A stretch of DNA of 41,969 nt from the NCBI GenBank assembly GCA_050293885.1, contig JBNKNO010000028.1:1-41969 (forward strand), written 5' to 3'. Below are positions 17,111 to 25,558 of the stretch, one piece after another. Each line of letters begins with the position of its first letter. Positions within the stretch are counted from its first letter, which is position 1. A program made the translations under genes and the position numbers. The DNA is from Nitrogeniibacter sp050293885. Its GTDB lineage: Bacteria; Pseudomonadota; Gammaproteobacteria; Burkholderiales; Rhodocyclaceae. The notes beneath the pieces are model-generated. The model searched no databases. It was not told the DNA's origin and saw nothing but the letters and a program-made list of their open reading frames with translations.

Positions 17111-17313
17111 ATCGACCCGGAGGCGGGATACGCGGGCAAACCGGCCCGCCGGGATCAGTCATGGTATCGATGGCAAGCGGCACTTTTGCGCCCCATGCAA
17201 AGCGTATGATTGACCAAAGTCAGTACGCCGTCATCGGGCTCGCATCAGCATGCACACACGTGCCGCCAGCCTCGATTTCGACGAAGTCCCATTCTATCAA
17301 GCCAGACCCGACG

Positions 17314-20019
17314 ATGCCTTCGACCGACACCGCCTCCACGCCCGACACACTGAACGCTGCCCGCCCCTATTCGCGCTATCTGTCGCGCATGCTCGATAGC
17401 CGGGCGTGGCTGAGCACGCAGCTCACCTCACATCTGGGCGCACCGCTCGACACCGACGCCATGCGCGCGTTTGTCGACCCGCCCACGCTCGATTGCGAGC
17501 GCCTGCGCGAGCGCTTGCGCCAGCTGCGCTGCTGGGTGCTCGGCCACCTCATCGTGCGCGACATCAATGGCGACGCGGATCTGGCCGAAGTAACCGAAAC
17601 CATGACCGCCTTCGCCGATCTGGCGGTTCAGGTCGCTCACGACGTCGAATACGCCGCACTGATCGAGAAACATGGTGAGCCTGTCGGCGCCGACGGCCAG
17701 ACGCAGCAGCTGCAAGTCGTCGGCATGGGCAAGCTCGGTGGGCGTGAGCTGAACGTTTCGTCCGACATCGATCTGATCTTCGTGTACCCCGACGACGGCG
17801 ACACAAACGGTGACAAAGTCATCAGCAATTTCGAATTCTTCGAACGCCTGGGCAAGCGTCTCATTCGCGCCCTGGCGGAGATCACCGAGCATGGACAAGT
17901 GTTTCGCGTCGACATGCGCCTGCGCCCCAACGGCGACTCGGGCCCGCTGGTGTGCAGCTTCGACATGCTGGAGAACTACTTCATCTCGCAAGGCCGCGAG
18001 TGGGAGCGCTACGCGTGGATCAAGGCGCGCGTCATGTTCGGCGATCGAGGCGATGAATTGCTCGCCATTGCCCGTCCCTTCGTGTTCCGCAAATACCTCG
18101 ACTTCGGCGCCATCAACGCCATGCGCGAGCTGCACGCGCAGATTCGTCGCGAAGTAGTGCGCAAGGACCGCGCCGACAACGTCAAGCTCGGCCCCGGCGG
18201 TATCCGCGAGATCGAGTTCACCGCCCAGGTATTCCAGCTCATTCGCGGCGGCCGCGAGCATGGTCTGCAGATCAAACCCACGCTCAGCGTGCTCGCGCTG
18301 CTCGCCCGCAAGGGCGTACTCGAACCCACCGTGGTCGAAACGCTTACCCACGCCTACGACTTCTTGCGCCGGCTCGAACATCGGCTCCAGTATCTGGACG
18401 ATGCGCAAACGCACGACCTGCCGGCCAACGAGGACGATCAGCAGCGCATCGCCGAAGCCATGGGCTTTGACGACTACCCCGCCTTGCTCGCTGCCCTCGC
18501 GGTGCATCGCACCGAAGTGAGCCGGCACTTCGACGCGGTGTTTGGTGACCCTGGCGAAGAAGGGCACACGCTCGACACGCTATGGCTCGATGCCGACGCG
18601 CCCGAAACCGCCGAAGCCACACTCGCCGAACTCGGTTTCCGCACGCCGGAGTCCAGCGCAGGACGGCTCGCGAGTCTGAAGCGCGGCACCCGCTATCAGT
18701 CGCTCCCGCCGCAGATCAAAACCCGTTTTGACGCCCTCATCCCGCGGGTCGTGGAAGCCGCCCAGCAGTGCGAGGATCCGGATGTCGCCCTGGCTCGCTG
18801 TCTCGATTTCATCGACGCCATCGGCGGTCGTGGCGCCTATCTGGCCATGCTGCAGCAGTACCCAAAAGCGCTCGACAAGGTCGCCGAGCTCGTCTCGGTG
18901 TCGCGCTGGGCCGCCCAATACCTCTCGCGCCACCCCATCTTGCTCGACGAGTTGCTCGACATTCGCGTCCTCGCCATGGCACCGGACTGGCCGGCTTTCG
19001 TGTCCGAACTGAAGGAAGGGCTCGAGCGCTTCGAACCGGATACCGAACGCCAGATGGATCTGCTGCGCGAACAGCATCACACCCAGGTATTCCGGCTGCT
19101 CACGCAAGACCTGGTCGGCAAACTCACCGTCGAACAGCTCGCCGACCACCTCTCGGCGCTGGCCGACATCATGCTCGAGATCACCCTGCCCTTGTGCTGG
19201 CGCAAACTGCGCAAACGCCACCGGGAAGATGCCCCCGCCTTCGCCATCATCGCCTATGGCAAGCTCGGCGGCAGGGAATTGGGCTACGCCTCCGATCTCG
19301 ACATCGTCTTCCTGTATGACGACGACCACCCCGACGCGGCCGAAACCTACGCGCGACTCGCCCAGCGACTGAACTCCTGGCTATCGAGCCAGACCGTAGC
19401 CGGCAACCTGTTTGAAACCGACCTGCGACTGCGTCCCAACGGCGACGCCGGCCTGCTCGCCAGTTCGGTCGACGCCTTCCGCAAATATCAATTCGAAAAC
19501 GCCTGGGTATGGGAGCACCAGGCGCTCACCCGAGCCCGTTTCGCGGCCGGCGACATTGGCGTCGGCGACGCCTTCGAAGCCATCCGCATCGACGTCCTGC
19601 GTCAGCAACGCGACATCGACGCCCTGCGCACGGAGGTGATCGCAATGCGGCAGAAGATGATGGACGCGCATGGCAGCAAGAGCGCACGCTTCGACCTCAA
19701 GCACGACCACGGCGGTCTGGTCGACGCCGAGTTCATCGTTCAGTTTCTCGTGCTCGCTCACGCGCACGAACACAGCGTACTCACCGGCAACCTCGGCAAC
19801 ATCGCCCTGCTTCGCCTCGCCGGCGAACTCGCGCTCATCCCCGCCGAGCTCGCCCGTCAAGCCGGCGACGCCTATCGAGAATTCCGGCGCCTACAGCATC
19901 GCCTGCGACTCAACGAGTTGAAATTGGAGGTCGATCCGGACAGCGTCCGGCCCCTGCGCAAGAGCGTGTGCGCCCTCTGGGACCATGTGTTTGGAAAACG
20001 GTGCGACGCGGCAAAGTGA
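17314..20019 (+). CDS. glnE: Bifunctional glutamine synthetase adenylyltransferase/adenylyl-removing enzyme
   Basis: Adds and removes AMP on glutamine synthetase in response to PII and glutamine. Two nucleotidyltransferase domains are visible, each with the GSxxxxxSDxD-type motif: the N-terminal adenylyl-removase at about 137-158 (GMGKLGGRELNVSSDIDLIF) and the C-terminal adenylyltransferase at about 645-668 (YGKLGGRELGYASDLDIVF). The central linker has the LGPGGIREIEF motif. The frame is open to 17161, but the ATG at 17314 gives 901 residues and brings the conserved YSRYLSRML close to the N-terminus. No strong ribosome binding site is seen. A bidirectional terminator follows. Confidence 0.95.
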   Translation: MPSTDTASTPDTLNAARPYSRYLSRMLDSRAWLSTQLTSHLGAPLDTDAMRAFVDPPTLDCERLRERLRQLRCWVLGHLIVRDINGDADLAEVTETMTAFADLAVQVAHDVEYAALIEKHGEPVGADGQTQQLQVVGMGKLGGRELNVSSDIDLIFVYPDDGDTNGDKVISNFEFFERLGKRLIRALAEITEHGQVFRVDMRLRPNGDSGPLVCSFDMLENYFISQGREWERYAWIKARVMFGDRGDELLAIARPFVFRKYLDFGAINAMRELHAQIRREVVRKDRADNVKLGPGGIREIEFTAQVFQLIRGGREHGLQIKPTLSVLALLARKGVLEPTVVETLTHAYDFLRRLEHRLQYLDDAQTHDLPANEDDQQRIAEAMGFDDYPALLAALAVHRTEVSRHFDAVFGDPGEEGHTLDTLWLDADAPETAEATLAELGFRTPESSAGRLASLKRGTRYQSLPPQIKTRFDALIPRVVEAAQQCEDPDVALARCLDFIDAIGGRGAYLAMLQQYPKALDKVAELVSVSRWAAQYLSRHPILLDELLDIRVLAMAPDWPAFVSELKEGLERFEPDTERQMDLLREQHHTQVFRLLTQDLVGKLTVEQLADHLSALADIMLEITLPLCWRKLRKRHREDAPAFAIIAYGKLGGRELGYASDLDIVFLYDDDHPDAAETYARLAQRLNSWLSSQTVAGNLFETDLRLRPNGDAGLLASSVDAFRKYQFENAWVWEHQALTRARFAAGDIGVGDAFEAIRIDVLRQQRDIDALRTEVIAMRQKMMDAHGSKSARFDLKHDHGGLVDAEFIVQFLVLAHAHEHSVLTGNLGNIALLRLAGELALIPAELARQAGDAYREFRRLQHRLRLNELKLEVDPDSVRPLRKSVCALWDHVFGKRCDAAK

Positions 20020-20035
20020 AGCTTGCCGGCTGGAA

Positions 20036-20068
20036 AAACAAAAAGCCGCGATGAACGCGGCTTTTTAG
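20036..20068. terminator. Bidirectional terminator between glnE and tRNA-Pro
   Basis: A 6-bp GC core (GCCGCG at 20045-20050, CGCGGC at 20056-20061) is flanked by A4 on the left and T5 on the right. It therefore has a T-run on both strands and can end both glnE (plus) and the tRNA gene (minus). Confidence 0.9.
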
Positions 20069-20075
20069 AATTTTT

Positions 20076-20152
20076 TGGTCGGGGAAAGAGGATTCGAACC
20101 TCCGGCCCCTGCGTCCCGAACGCAGTGCTCTACCAGGCTGAGCTATTCCCCG
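20076..20152 (-). tRNA. tRNA-Pro, anticodon CGG
   Basis: A 77-nucleotide tRNA on the minus strand with genome-encoded CCA. The acceptor stem is CGGGGAA paired with TTCCCCG, with A as discriminator base. The D arm has AGCTCAGCCTGGTAGAGC, the anticodon stem is CTGCG/CGCAG around loop TTCGGGA, and the T arm contains GGTTCGAATCC. The anticodon CGG reads CCG proline codons, which are common in this GC-rich genome. It lies between ispB and glnE, with the shared terminator directly behind it. Confidence 0.97.
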
Positions 20153-20182
20153 ACAATCAAAAAACTTTGCACCGCGCGAAGA

Positions 20183-21151
20183 TCAATGATCCCGCCCAAC
20201 TGCAAAGTCCGATAATTCTAGCAAACGATCCTTGAAAAGGGAAGATGGAAGCGCATCCAACGCCGATTTTGCGAGCGCGACTTCTTGCTGCGCCACAGCC
20301 CGCGTGGCGGTCAATGCGTCGGTAGCGATGATGGCTTGATGTACGTCGGCAAAAGCATCACGCCCGCCCTCTTCAATCGCCTTGCGCACCAGCGCGGCCT
20401 GTTGTGCATTGCCATGCTTCATGACGTGAATGAGCGGGAGGGTTGGCTTGCCCTCGGCCAGATCGTCGCCCAGGTGCTTGCCGGTGGCGACTTCCGCGCC
20501 GGAGTAATCGAGTACGTCGTCGATGAGCTGGAAAGCGGTGCCCAGATGCATGCCGAAGGCGCCCATCTGATCTTCGACCTCTCGCGGCACACCACCCAGA
20601 ATGCCGCCCAGGCGAGCCGCCGCCTCGAACAGTTTGGCGGTCTTGTAGCGAATCACGCGCAGATAGCCATCAATGCTGACGTCGGCATCGTGACAGTTGA
20701 GCAACTGCAGCACTTCGCCTTCCGCAATGACGTTGGTGGCGTCGGCCAGCACTTCCATGATGCGCATGGAACCGACCGAGACCATCATCTGGAACGCACG
20801 GGAATAGAGGAAGTCACCCACCAGCACAGAGGCGGCGTTGCCGAACATGGCGTTGGCGGTTTGCGCGCCGCGACGCAGATCGGACTCGTCGACCACGTCA
20901 TCGTGCAGCAAGGTGGCGGTATGGATGAATTCAACCACCGCAGCCAACTCATGATGCGCCGTGCCTTGGTGGCCGGCAGCGCGCGCCGTCATCAGCACCA
21001 ACGCGGGGCGCAATCGCTTGCCGCCGCTGTTGATGATGTATTCCGCCACCTGACGAATCAGCACCACATCGGAGTGCAGCCGCTGGCGAATCACCGCATC
21101 CACGGCCGTCATGTCGTCGGCGATGGGCGCATAGAGTTGCTGGACAGACAA
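20183..21151 (-). CDS. ispB: Octaprenyl diphosphate synthase (polyprenyl synthetase)
   Basis: Makes the C40 side chain of ubiquinone by adding isopentenyl diphosphate units to farnesyl diphosphate. The first aspartate-rich motif is LLHDDVVDESD (about 81-91) and the second FQLIDDVLDYSG (about 210-221). Lysine-arginine substrate contacts GGKRLRP and GKPTLPLIH are present. I choose the TTG at 21151: it yields 322 residues, and its first residues align position for position with E. coli IspB up to DDM. An ATG occurs only 13 codons later, and the open frame upstream starts with another TTG at 21211. No clear ribosome binding site supports either. The gene stops 30 bases before the tRNA-Pro gene begins. 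Confidence 0.92.
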   Translation of the reverse strand: MSVQQLYAPIADDMTAVDAVIRQRLHSDVVLIRQVAEYIINSGGKRLRPALVLMTARAAGHQGTAHHELAAVVEFIHTATLLHDDVVDESDLRRGAQTANAMFGNAASVLVGDFLYSRAFQMMVSVGSMRIMEVLADATNVIAEGEVLQLLNCHDADVSIDGYLRVIRYKTAKLFEAAARLGGILGGVPREVEDQMGAFGMHLGTAFQLIDDVLDYSGAEVATGKHLGDDLAEGKPTLPLIHVMKHGNAQQAALVRKAIEEGGRDAFADVHQAIIATDALTATRAVAQQEVALAKSALDALPSSLFKDRLLELSDFAVGRDH

Positions 21152-21220
21152 GGTATACCGCGCGAATCGAGAAAAACAGCGATGGTATTGGGGCGAATGG
21201 CGGCGCGTCAAGCGAGCGGA

Positions 21221-21961
21221 TCAAGTGCCCGACACCACTTGCAGCCGATGCGGCTCATCCGAGATGACTCCGGCGACACCCCATGCCAGCAATTCGGATG
21301 CACGGGCCGCATCATTCACCGTGTAGGTGGCGACCGCCAGACGGGCGTCGAGCATGCTGCGAACGACAGCAGCCGTCAGATGCTCGGCGTTGATGATCAC
21401 CGAATGGCAGGCCAGCGCGTGCGCTTGATCGGCTGCGTCATCTCGCGGGTGATCCAGGAGTAGTCCACGAGGCAGCTCGGGGGCAACACGTCGAGCCTGC
21501 GTGAGTGCAGGCACCGAGAACGACGAGATGAGCACTGGCATGGGCGTCGTCGCGATGAATTCGGCAACGGCCGCCGCCACGCCTGCGCCAGTCTCGACAT
21601 CCAGCCCCGCGGCAGGTTTGATTTCGACGTTCGCGGCCAGCTGCAAGGCGGCGCAAGTGGTGAGCACGCTGTTCAGATCGGGCAAACGCTCATCGGTGAT
21701 TCGCCCATCGGCATCGCGCAAACACACCTCGCGCAGCGTGGCCCAAGGGGTGTCGGCGACCCGACCACGCGCGCCGGTCGTTCGCTCCAGCGTTTCATCG
21801 TGAATCACCACGACCGTGTCGTCGGCAGCGAGCATGGCATCGAACTCGACGCCAGCAATGCCGTGCGCTGCCGCCTGATGCAAGCCAGCCAGCGAATTCT
21901 CGGGCGCCAGCCGGCCGCCACAACGATGCGCCAGCACACGCGGCCAGCGCCATTCAGCCAT
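21221..21961 (-). CDS. ugpQ: Glycerophosphodiester phosphodiesterase
   Basis: A 246-residue GDPD-family enzyme, cytoplasmic because no signal peptide is present. It would hydrolyse glycerophosphodiesters to glycerol-3-phosphate and an alcohol. The catalytic core is visible: AHRCGGRLAPENSLAGL (acid-base histidine H12 and metal ligand in PEN), GVEFDAMLAADDTVVVIHDETLERTT with the second histidine, and ANVEIKP. The ATG at 21961 lies two bases after the stop of the upstream binding-protein gene, so the two are co-transcribed. Pairing with a UgpB-like protein supports the UgpQ assignment. Confidence 0.9.
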   Translation of the reverse strand: MAEWRWPRVLAHRCGGRLAPENSLAGLHQAAAHGIAGVEFDAMLAADDTVVVIHDETLERTTGARGRVADTPWATLREVCLRDADGRITDERLPDLNSVLTTCAALQLAANVEIKPAAGLDVETGAGVAAAVAEFIATTPMPVLISSFSVPALTQARRVAPELPRGLLLDHPRDDAADQAHALACHSVIINAEHLTAAVVRSMLDARLAVATYTVNDAARASELLAWGVAGVISDEPHRLQVVSGT

Positions 21962-21963
21962 GG

Positions 21964-23214
21964 CTACTTCACTGAGCTGGCCCGAACCACGGCCGTATCC
22001 AGCGCCAGCTTGGCCGGCTTGACGTCGGCCCACACAGCCGCGAGTTCTTCGTCAAGAATTGCGCGCACTTCGGTTCGGCGCGGCAAGGCCGAGAGCTTGA
22101 CCGAGGACGATTTGCTCTCTCCGAGCTTCAATTGGGCGCTCGCGACCTTGAGATTGGGCTGATCGTCGGCCACCGCCTTGCCCGCAACCATGCCTTTGGT
22201 GTCGAGCGGCAAATAACCGGTACCCCGCTGCCAGGCCAACTGATTCTCTGGCTTGAGCATGAAACGGACAAAGCTGGCTGCGGCCCGATAATCGTTGCGC
22301 GACTTGCGCGCTGCCGCCCACAAGCTGGGCCCATCGGCGAGCGTGCTGCCGACGTCACCGTATTGATCGTCGTAATACGGCAACTCGCCGACGGCGATAT
22401 CGAAAGCAGCGGTTTGATTGAAAGTCGGCCAGCTGGCCGATGAGGCCGCGATGATCGCGCACTCGCCGCGCTCGAAGCGCTTCTCCGCTTCCACACGAGA
22501 ATCAAAGACGTGCAGATAGCGCGCGCGCACCCAACTGGCCATCATTGCCACATGACGGATTTGCAGCATGCCGTTGACCGACAGTTGCTCGGCGCGCCCC
22601 TTGCGTCGGGTCACCCCCTCGTTCTGCCGGGCGCTGACGTTGTCGAGCATGACCCAGCTCGGGCGAGCCACAGTGTAGGGGCAGGCATAGCCGGCCTCGA
22701 ACAATTTGCCCAGCGCATCCTGCAGGGACTTCCACGTACGAGGCGGGGTATCCGGATCGAGACCGACTTCGCGGAAGGCCTGGCGGTTCATGAACAATAC
22801 CGGGGTGTGCATACCGACCGGCAAGGCGAGGCGCCGACCCGCCCGGTCAACCGTCATGCCGATACCGGCGGCACGCCCACTTGCGCGCCCGAGGCTATAG
22901 CCCGACGCTGACATCACGCTATACATCGGCTTGAACTTCTTGCTGCGAACCAAGGCCTGCTCGTCGTCACCGTCGAGCACCATGAGGGTCGGCTTGACGC
23001 CCGCGGCCTCGTCACGGCGGTGCAACTCGACGCGATAGCGTTTGTCCTGCGCATTGAAAGCGGTGACCAGATCGGTCAGAAGCGCGGCGCGCGCCGGATC
23101 GAATTCATGGGTCATGATCACCGCGTGACGCTTGTCTCCCGCAATCGCAGAAGCGCACAGCACCGTCAATACAAACGCGCCGGCGACCGCGCGCAAGGCT
23201 TTCATTCGCATCAT
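21964..23214 (-). CDS. UgpB-like ABC transporter substrate-binding protein
   Basis: A 416-residue family 1 extracellular solute-binding protein with a signal peptide cleaved after ASAIA (about residue 25). Its layout follows UgpB, the periplasmic glycerol-3-phosphate binder: early IMTHEFDPARAALLTDLVTAFNAQ, central PVGMHTPVLFMNRQAFREVGLDPD, then FVRFMLKPENQLAWQRGTGYLPL near the C-terminus. The start at 23214 follows AAGGAG by seven bases; a further in-frame ATG upstream overlaps that site and is rejected. It is followed by ugpQ two bases later. No permease (ugpA, ugpE) or ATPase (ugpC) gene is nearby, so the rest of the transporter must be elsewhere or absent. Confidence 0.85.
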   Translation of the reverse strand: MMRMKALRAVAGAFVLTVLCASAIAGDKRHAVIMTHEFDPARAALLTDLVTAFNAQDKRYRVELHRRDEAAGVKPTLMVLDGDDEQALVRSKKFKPMYSVMSASGYSLGRASGRAAGIGMTVDRAGRRLALPVGMHTPVLFMNRQAFREVGLDPDTPPRTWKSLQDALGKLFEAGYACPYTVARPSWVMLDNVSARQNEGVTRRKGRAEQLSVNGMLQIRHVAMMASWVRARYLHVFDSRVEAEKRFERGECAIIAASSASWPTFNQTAAFDIAVGELPYYDDQYGDVGSTLADGPSLWAAARKSRNDYRAAASFVRFMLKPENQLAWQRGTGYLPLDTKGMVAGKAVADDQPNLKVASAQLKLGESKSSSVKLSALPRRTEVRAILDEELAAVWADVKPAKLALDTAVVRASSVK

Positions 23215-23269
23215 TTTCTGTCTCCTTGGGGTCATTTCTTGGCATGACCGACCAATATTTTATCGTCCG

Positions 23270-23290
23270 CCCTCAAGGATTATTGAGGGG
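23270..23290 (+). promoter_or_regulatory. Hairpin that can mask the lipoprotein ribosome binding site
   Basis: CCCTCAA (23270-23276) and TTGAGGG (23283-23289) can form a 7-bp stem with a 6-base loop. The second arm contains the GAGGGG ribosome binding site of the gene starting at 23296, so the fold would block initiation. Confidence 0.4.
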
Positions 23291-23295
23291 TGTCG

Positions 23296-23700
23296 ATGAA
23301 ACTCCATGTAACCAGCAAGCACATTATTGCCATGATCATCCGTACCGCCCTGCTATGCGCCATGATGCTCGCCAGCCTGTCCGGCTGCGAGCCACTTGGC
23401 ATTCCGGACCCTGAAAAGGAAGCCGCACGCAAGCAGGCGGAGGGCGAAGCCATCGGCAGTGCATGCCGTCATGCCGGCCGCGCACTCGAAGATTGCTTTG
23501 ATCGAAACCCGCGCGCCGTCAAGGCGGCGATTTTCGCCGGCTGGCGCAGCATGAACGACTACATGACGGAAAACAACATCGCCACCGTCCCGCCCGAGGC
23601 GCCGGCACCCGTCGCCGACGATCAGGCCGAGATGCCGGCAAAATCGGACAAGGCCGCCGGGCACTCGCGGCGCGAAGTACCGAACCGCCGCCACGGCTGA
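23296..23700 (+). CDS. Small lipoprotein of unknown function
   Basis: A 134-residue protein. A hydrophobic segment ends in a lipobox LSGC, with the lipidated cysteine at about residue 31, so the mature protein is a membrane-anchored periplasmic lipoprotein. Position +2 is glutamate, not aspartate, which in E. coli rules permits sorting to the outer membrane. The mature N-terminus EPLGIPDPEKEAARKQAEGEAIG is charged and helical. ACRHAGRALEDCFDRNPRAVKAAI contains two cysteines that may pair. The C-terminal 40 residues are proline-, alanine- and charge-rich and likely disordered. I do not recognise the family. GAGGGG lies five bases before the ATG; an upstream GTG at 23290 overlaps it and is less likely. 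Confidence 0.65.
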   Translation: MKLHVTSKHIIAMIIRTALLCAMMLASLSGCEPLGIPDPEKEAARKQAEGEAIGSACRHAGRALEDCFDRNPRAVKAAIFAGWRSMNDYMTENNIATVPPEAPAPVADDQAEMPAKSDKAAGHSRREVPNRRHG

Positions 23701-23746
23701 GCGGCCGCGCGCGCTCCCTCGCCGGACCGCATCCGGCCTCATCCGA

Positions 23747-25558
23747 TCAGCGGGTGGGTTCGGGTGAATGTTGTTCCCGTGCCAGCCACCAGGCAACAAA
23801 TCGGGACAACGGCACCGCAGGCGATATACACATCCCCTGAAGCCGCATGCACCCCTTGCTTTCCAGCACCGCGGCCTGATCGGAAGACTCGACGCCCTCG
23901 GCGACCGTGTCGAGCCCGAAGGCGCGGGCCAACGCAAGAATGGCGTCGACAATGGCCGCATCCTGCGGCTCTGTGTGCATCCCGGCGACAAACTGACGAT
24001 CAATCTTCAACTCGTCCACCGGCAATCGACGCAAGTGGGTGAGGGACGAATAGCCGGTGCCGAAATCGTCGAGCGCGACGATGGCGCCAAGCTCGCGCAA
24101 GCGCGCGAGTACGCGATCGACCACGGGATCGTCGGCCAGCACCGCGTCTTCGGTCAGTTCGAAACCGATCCGACCGGCCGGCACTCGCCAGTTGGCCATC
24201 GACTGCTCGACCAGATCGGGTAATTCGGGATCGTGCACGTCGTCCGCCGTGAGGTTGAGCATCACGCGCACGGGCACGCCAGAGCGCGCCAGTTCGTCAG
24301 CCATGCGTGCCACGCGCGCCACCAGCATGCGTGTCAGCAACCCCTGCTGGCCAAGTCGGGCCGCGATGTCGAACACGGCCGGCGGCGGCACCCACTGCCC
24401 GTCATCTCGCTGCCAGCGCAACAACGCCTCCGCGCTATCGCAACGACCATCGCCACAAGCCACCTGTGGCTGCAGGTAGAGTTCGAAACGCTGCAAGTGA
24501 ATGGCGCGGAGAAACTCTTGCTCGATTTGGCTCTCGGCACTCAAGGCGCTTTTGACCGCTTCGCCGAACAGGGTAATGCCCTGCCGCCCCCGCCCGCCGG
24601 CCTGCAGCGCATCGCGCGCCGCGCGCTCGAGAGACGGCGCATCACACGCGTCGTCCGGCGCACAAGCGCCGCCAACCACGACGTCAACCCCTTCGCCCAG
24701 CCCGATCTTCGCCAGCGCGCTCAGCGCCACTTCGCGCAACTTGTTCCCCGCCAGCAACAACTGCCCCGAGGTACGAACATTCGGCAGCAGCAAAGCCCAT
24801 TCGTACTCTCCCACACGGCTGAGCACGTCGTCCTTGCGCAGCACATCGCGCCAACCATCGCACAGCGCCTGATGAATCGCATCGCGCTCGGCAGGCATCA
24901 GCATGGCTTTCGCCGGCGCGGTTTGCAGCTTGACGATCATCAGACCAAGTCGCGTATCAGGGGTCGCCGCCTCGCACATCCGCGCGAAAGTTCGCTCGAA
25001 GCTCCCGCGGCTCGGCACCCCCCCAACTTGGGGTGCTTCACTGGCGATAGACGACAAGGTACGCGCACGCGCCACCGACACCGACGACAAATGTGCCGCC
25101 AACGCCCAGACCACACGGACCAAGCCGGTCAGCAGGTCCAGCTCGAGCTGGAAGATTTCCGCTCGCCCACCGACCAGCCGCTCACGGCAGACGGCGAGCA
25201 AGGTGCCGGAGCACACCCAGACGAAGCACTCGTCCACCCCCAGGTCGAGGCAGGTACACCACAGCATGGCCAGACGATTGAACCATTGCGGATCGCCTTC
25301 CCATAAACACACATTGAGCAGTTCGTCGCAAAAATTGGCTTCTGCCGCGGCGGCGGCCGGCAGCGAGGGGGCTGAATCGCGCGAGAGAAAGCCCTCGAGG
25401 AAATCGTCTTCGAGTTGCTCGCGCTGAATGACCCGGCCAAAGGCGCGAATGGCGGCGCGATCCGCCGGCTGGTATCCATGCATCTGCAACAAATGCTGCA
25501 GCCCCAGCGCGTCGAGCGGCGGGGGCTGAAACAGGGATTCTGGCCGAGGGGAGTTCAT
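23747..25558 (-). CDS. EAL domain phosphodiesterase with degenerate GGDEF domain
   Basis: A 603-residue predicted cytoplasmic c-di-GMP phosphodiesterase. The C-terminal EAL domain (about 345-595) looks catalytic: EAL at 377-379, N435 in LNLT, E467 in FELTE, DDFGTG at 497-502, K518 in ELKID and AEGVE at 553-557. The preceding GGDEF domain (about 180-340) has GEYEW (250-254) in place of GGDEF and should not make c-di-GMP. The helical N-terminal 170 residues match no sensor I can name; they contain several cysteines and tryptophans (LWCTCLDLGVDECFVWVC). The ATG overlaps the stop of the HD-GYP gene (ATGA), indicating translational coupling. Confidence 0.85.
   Translation of the reverse strand: MNSPRPESLFQPPPLDALGLQHLLQMHGYQPADRAAIRAFGRVIQREQLEDDFLEGFLSRDSAPSLPAAAAAEANFCDELLNVCLWEGDPQWFNRLAMLWCTCLDLGVDECFVWVCSGTLLAVCRERLVGGRAEIFQLELDLLTGLVRVVWALAAHLSSVSVARARTLSSIASEAPQVGGVPSRGSFERTFARMCEAATPDTRLGLMIVKLQTAPAKAMLMPAERDAIHQALCDGWRDVLRKDDVLSRVGEYEWALLLPNVRTSGQLLLAGNKLREVALSALAKIGLGEGVDVVVGGACAPDDACDAPSLERAARDALQAGGRGRQGITLFGEAVKSALSAESQIEQEFLRAIHLQRFELYLQPQVACGDGRCDSAEALLRWQRDDGQWVPPPAVFDIAARLGQQGLLTRMLVARVARMADELARSGVPVRVMLNLTADDVHDPELPDLVEQSMANWRVPAGRIGFELTEDAVLADDPVVDRVLARLRELGAIVALDDFGTGYSSLTHLRRLPVDELKIDRQFVAGMHTEPQDAAIVDAILALARAFGLDTVAEGVESSDQAAVLESKGCMRLQGMCISPAVPLSRFVAWWLAREQHSPEPTR

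Noticed and set aside
17161..17313. N-terminal extension of glnE
   Set aside because: The sequence is not GlnE-like and the ATG at 17314 gives the expected length and N-terminus.
23721..23737. 6-bp GC hairpin between the lipoprotein and EAL genes as a terminator
   Set aside because: No T-run on either strand; too weak to call.
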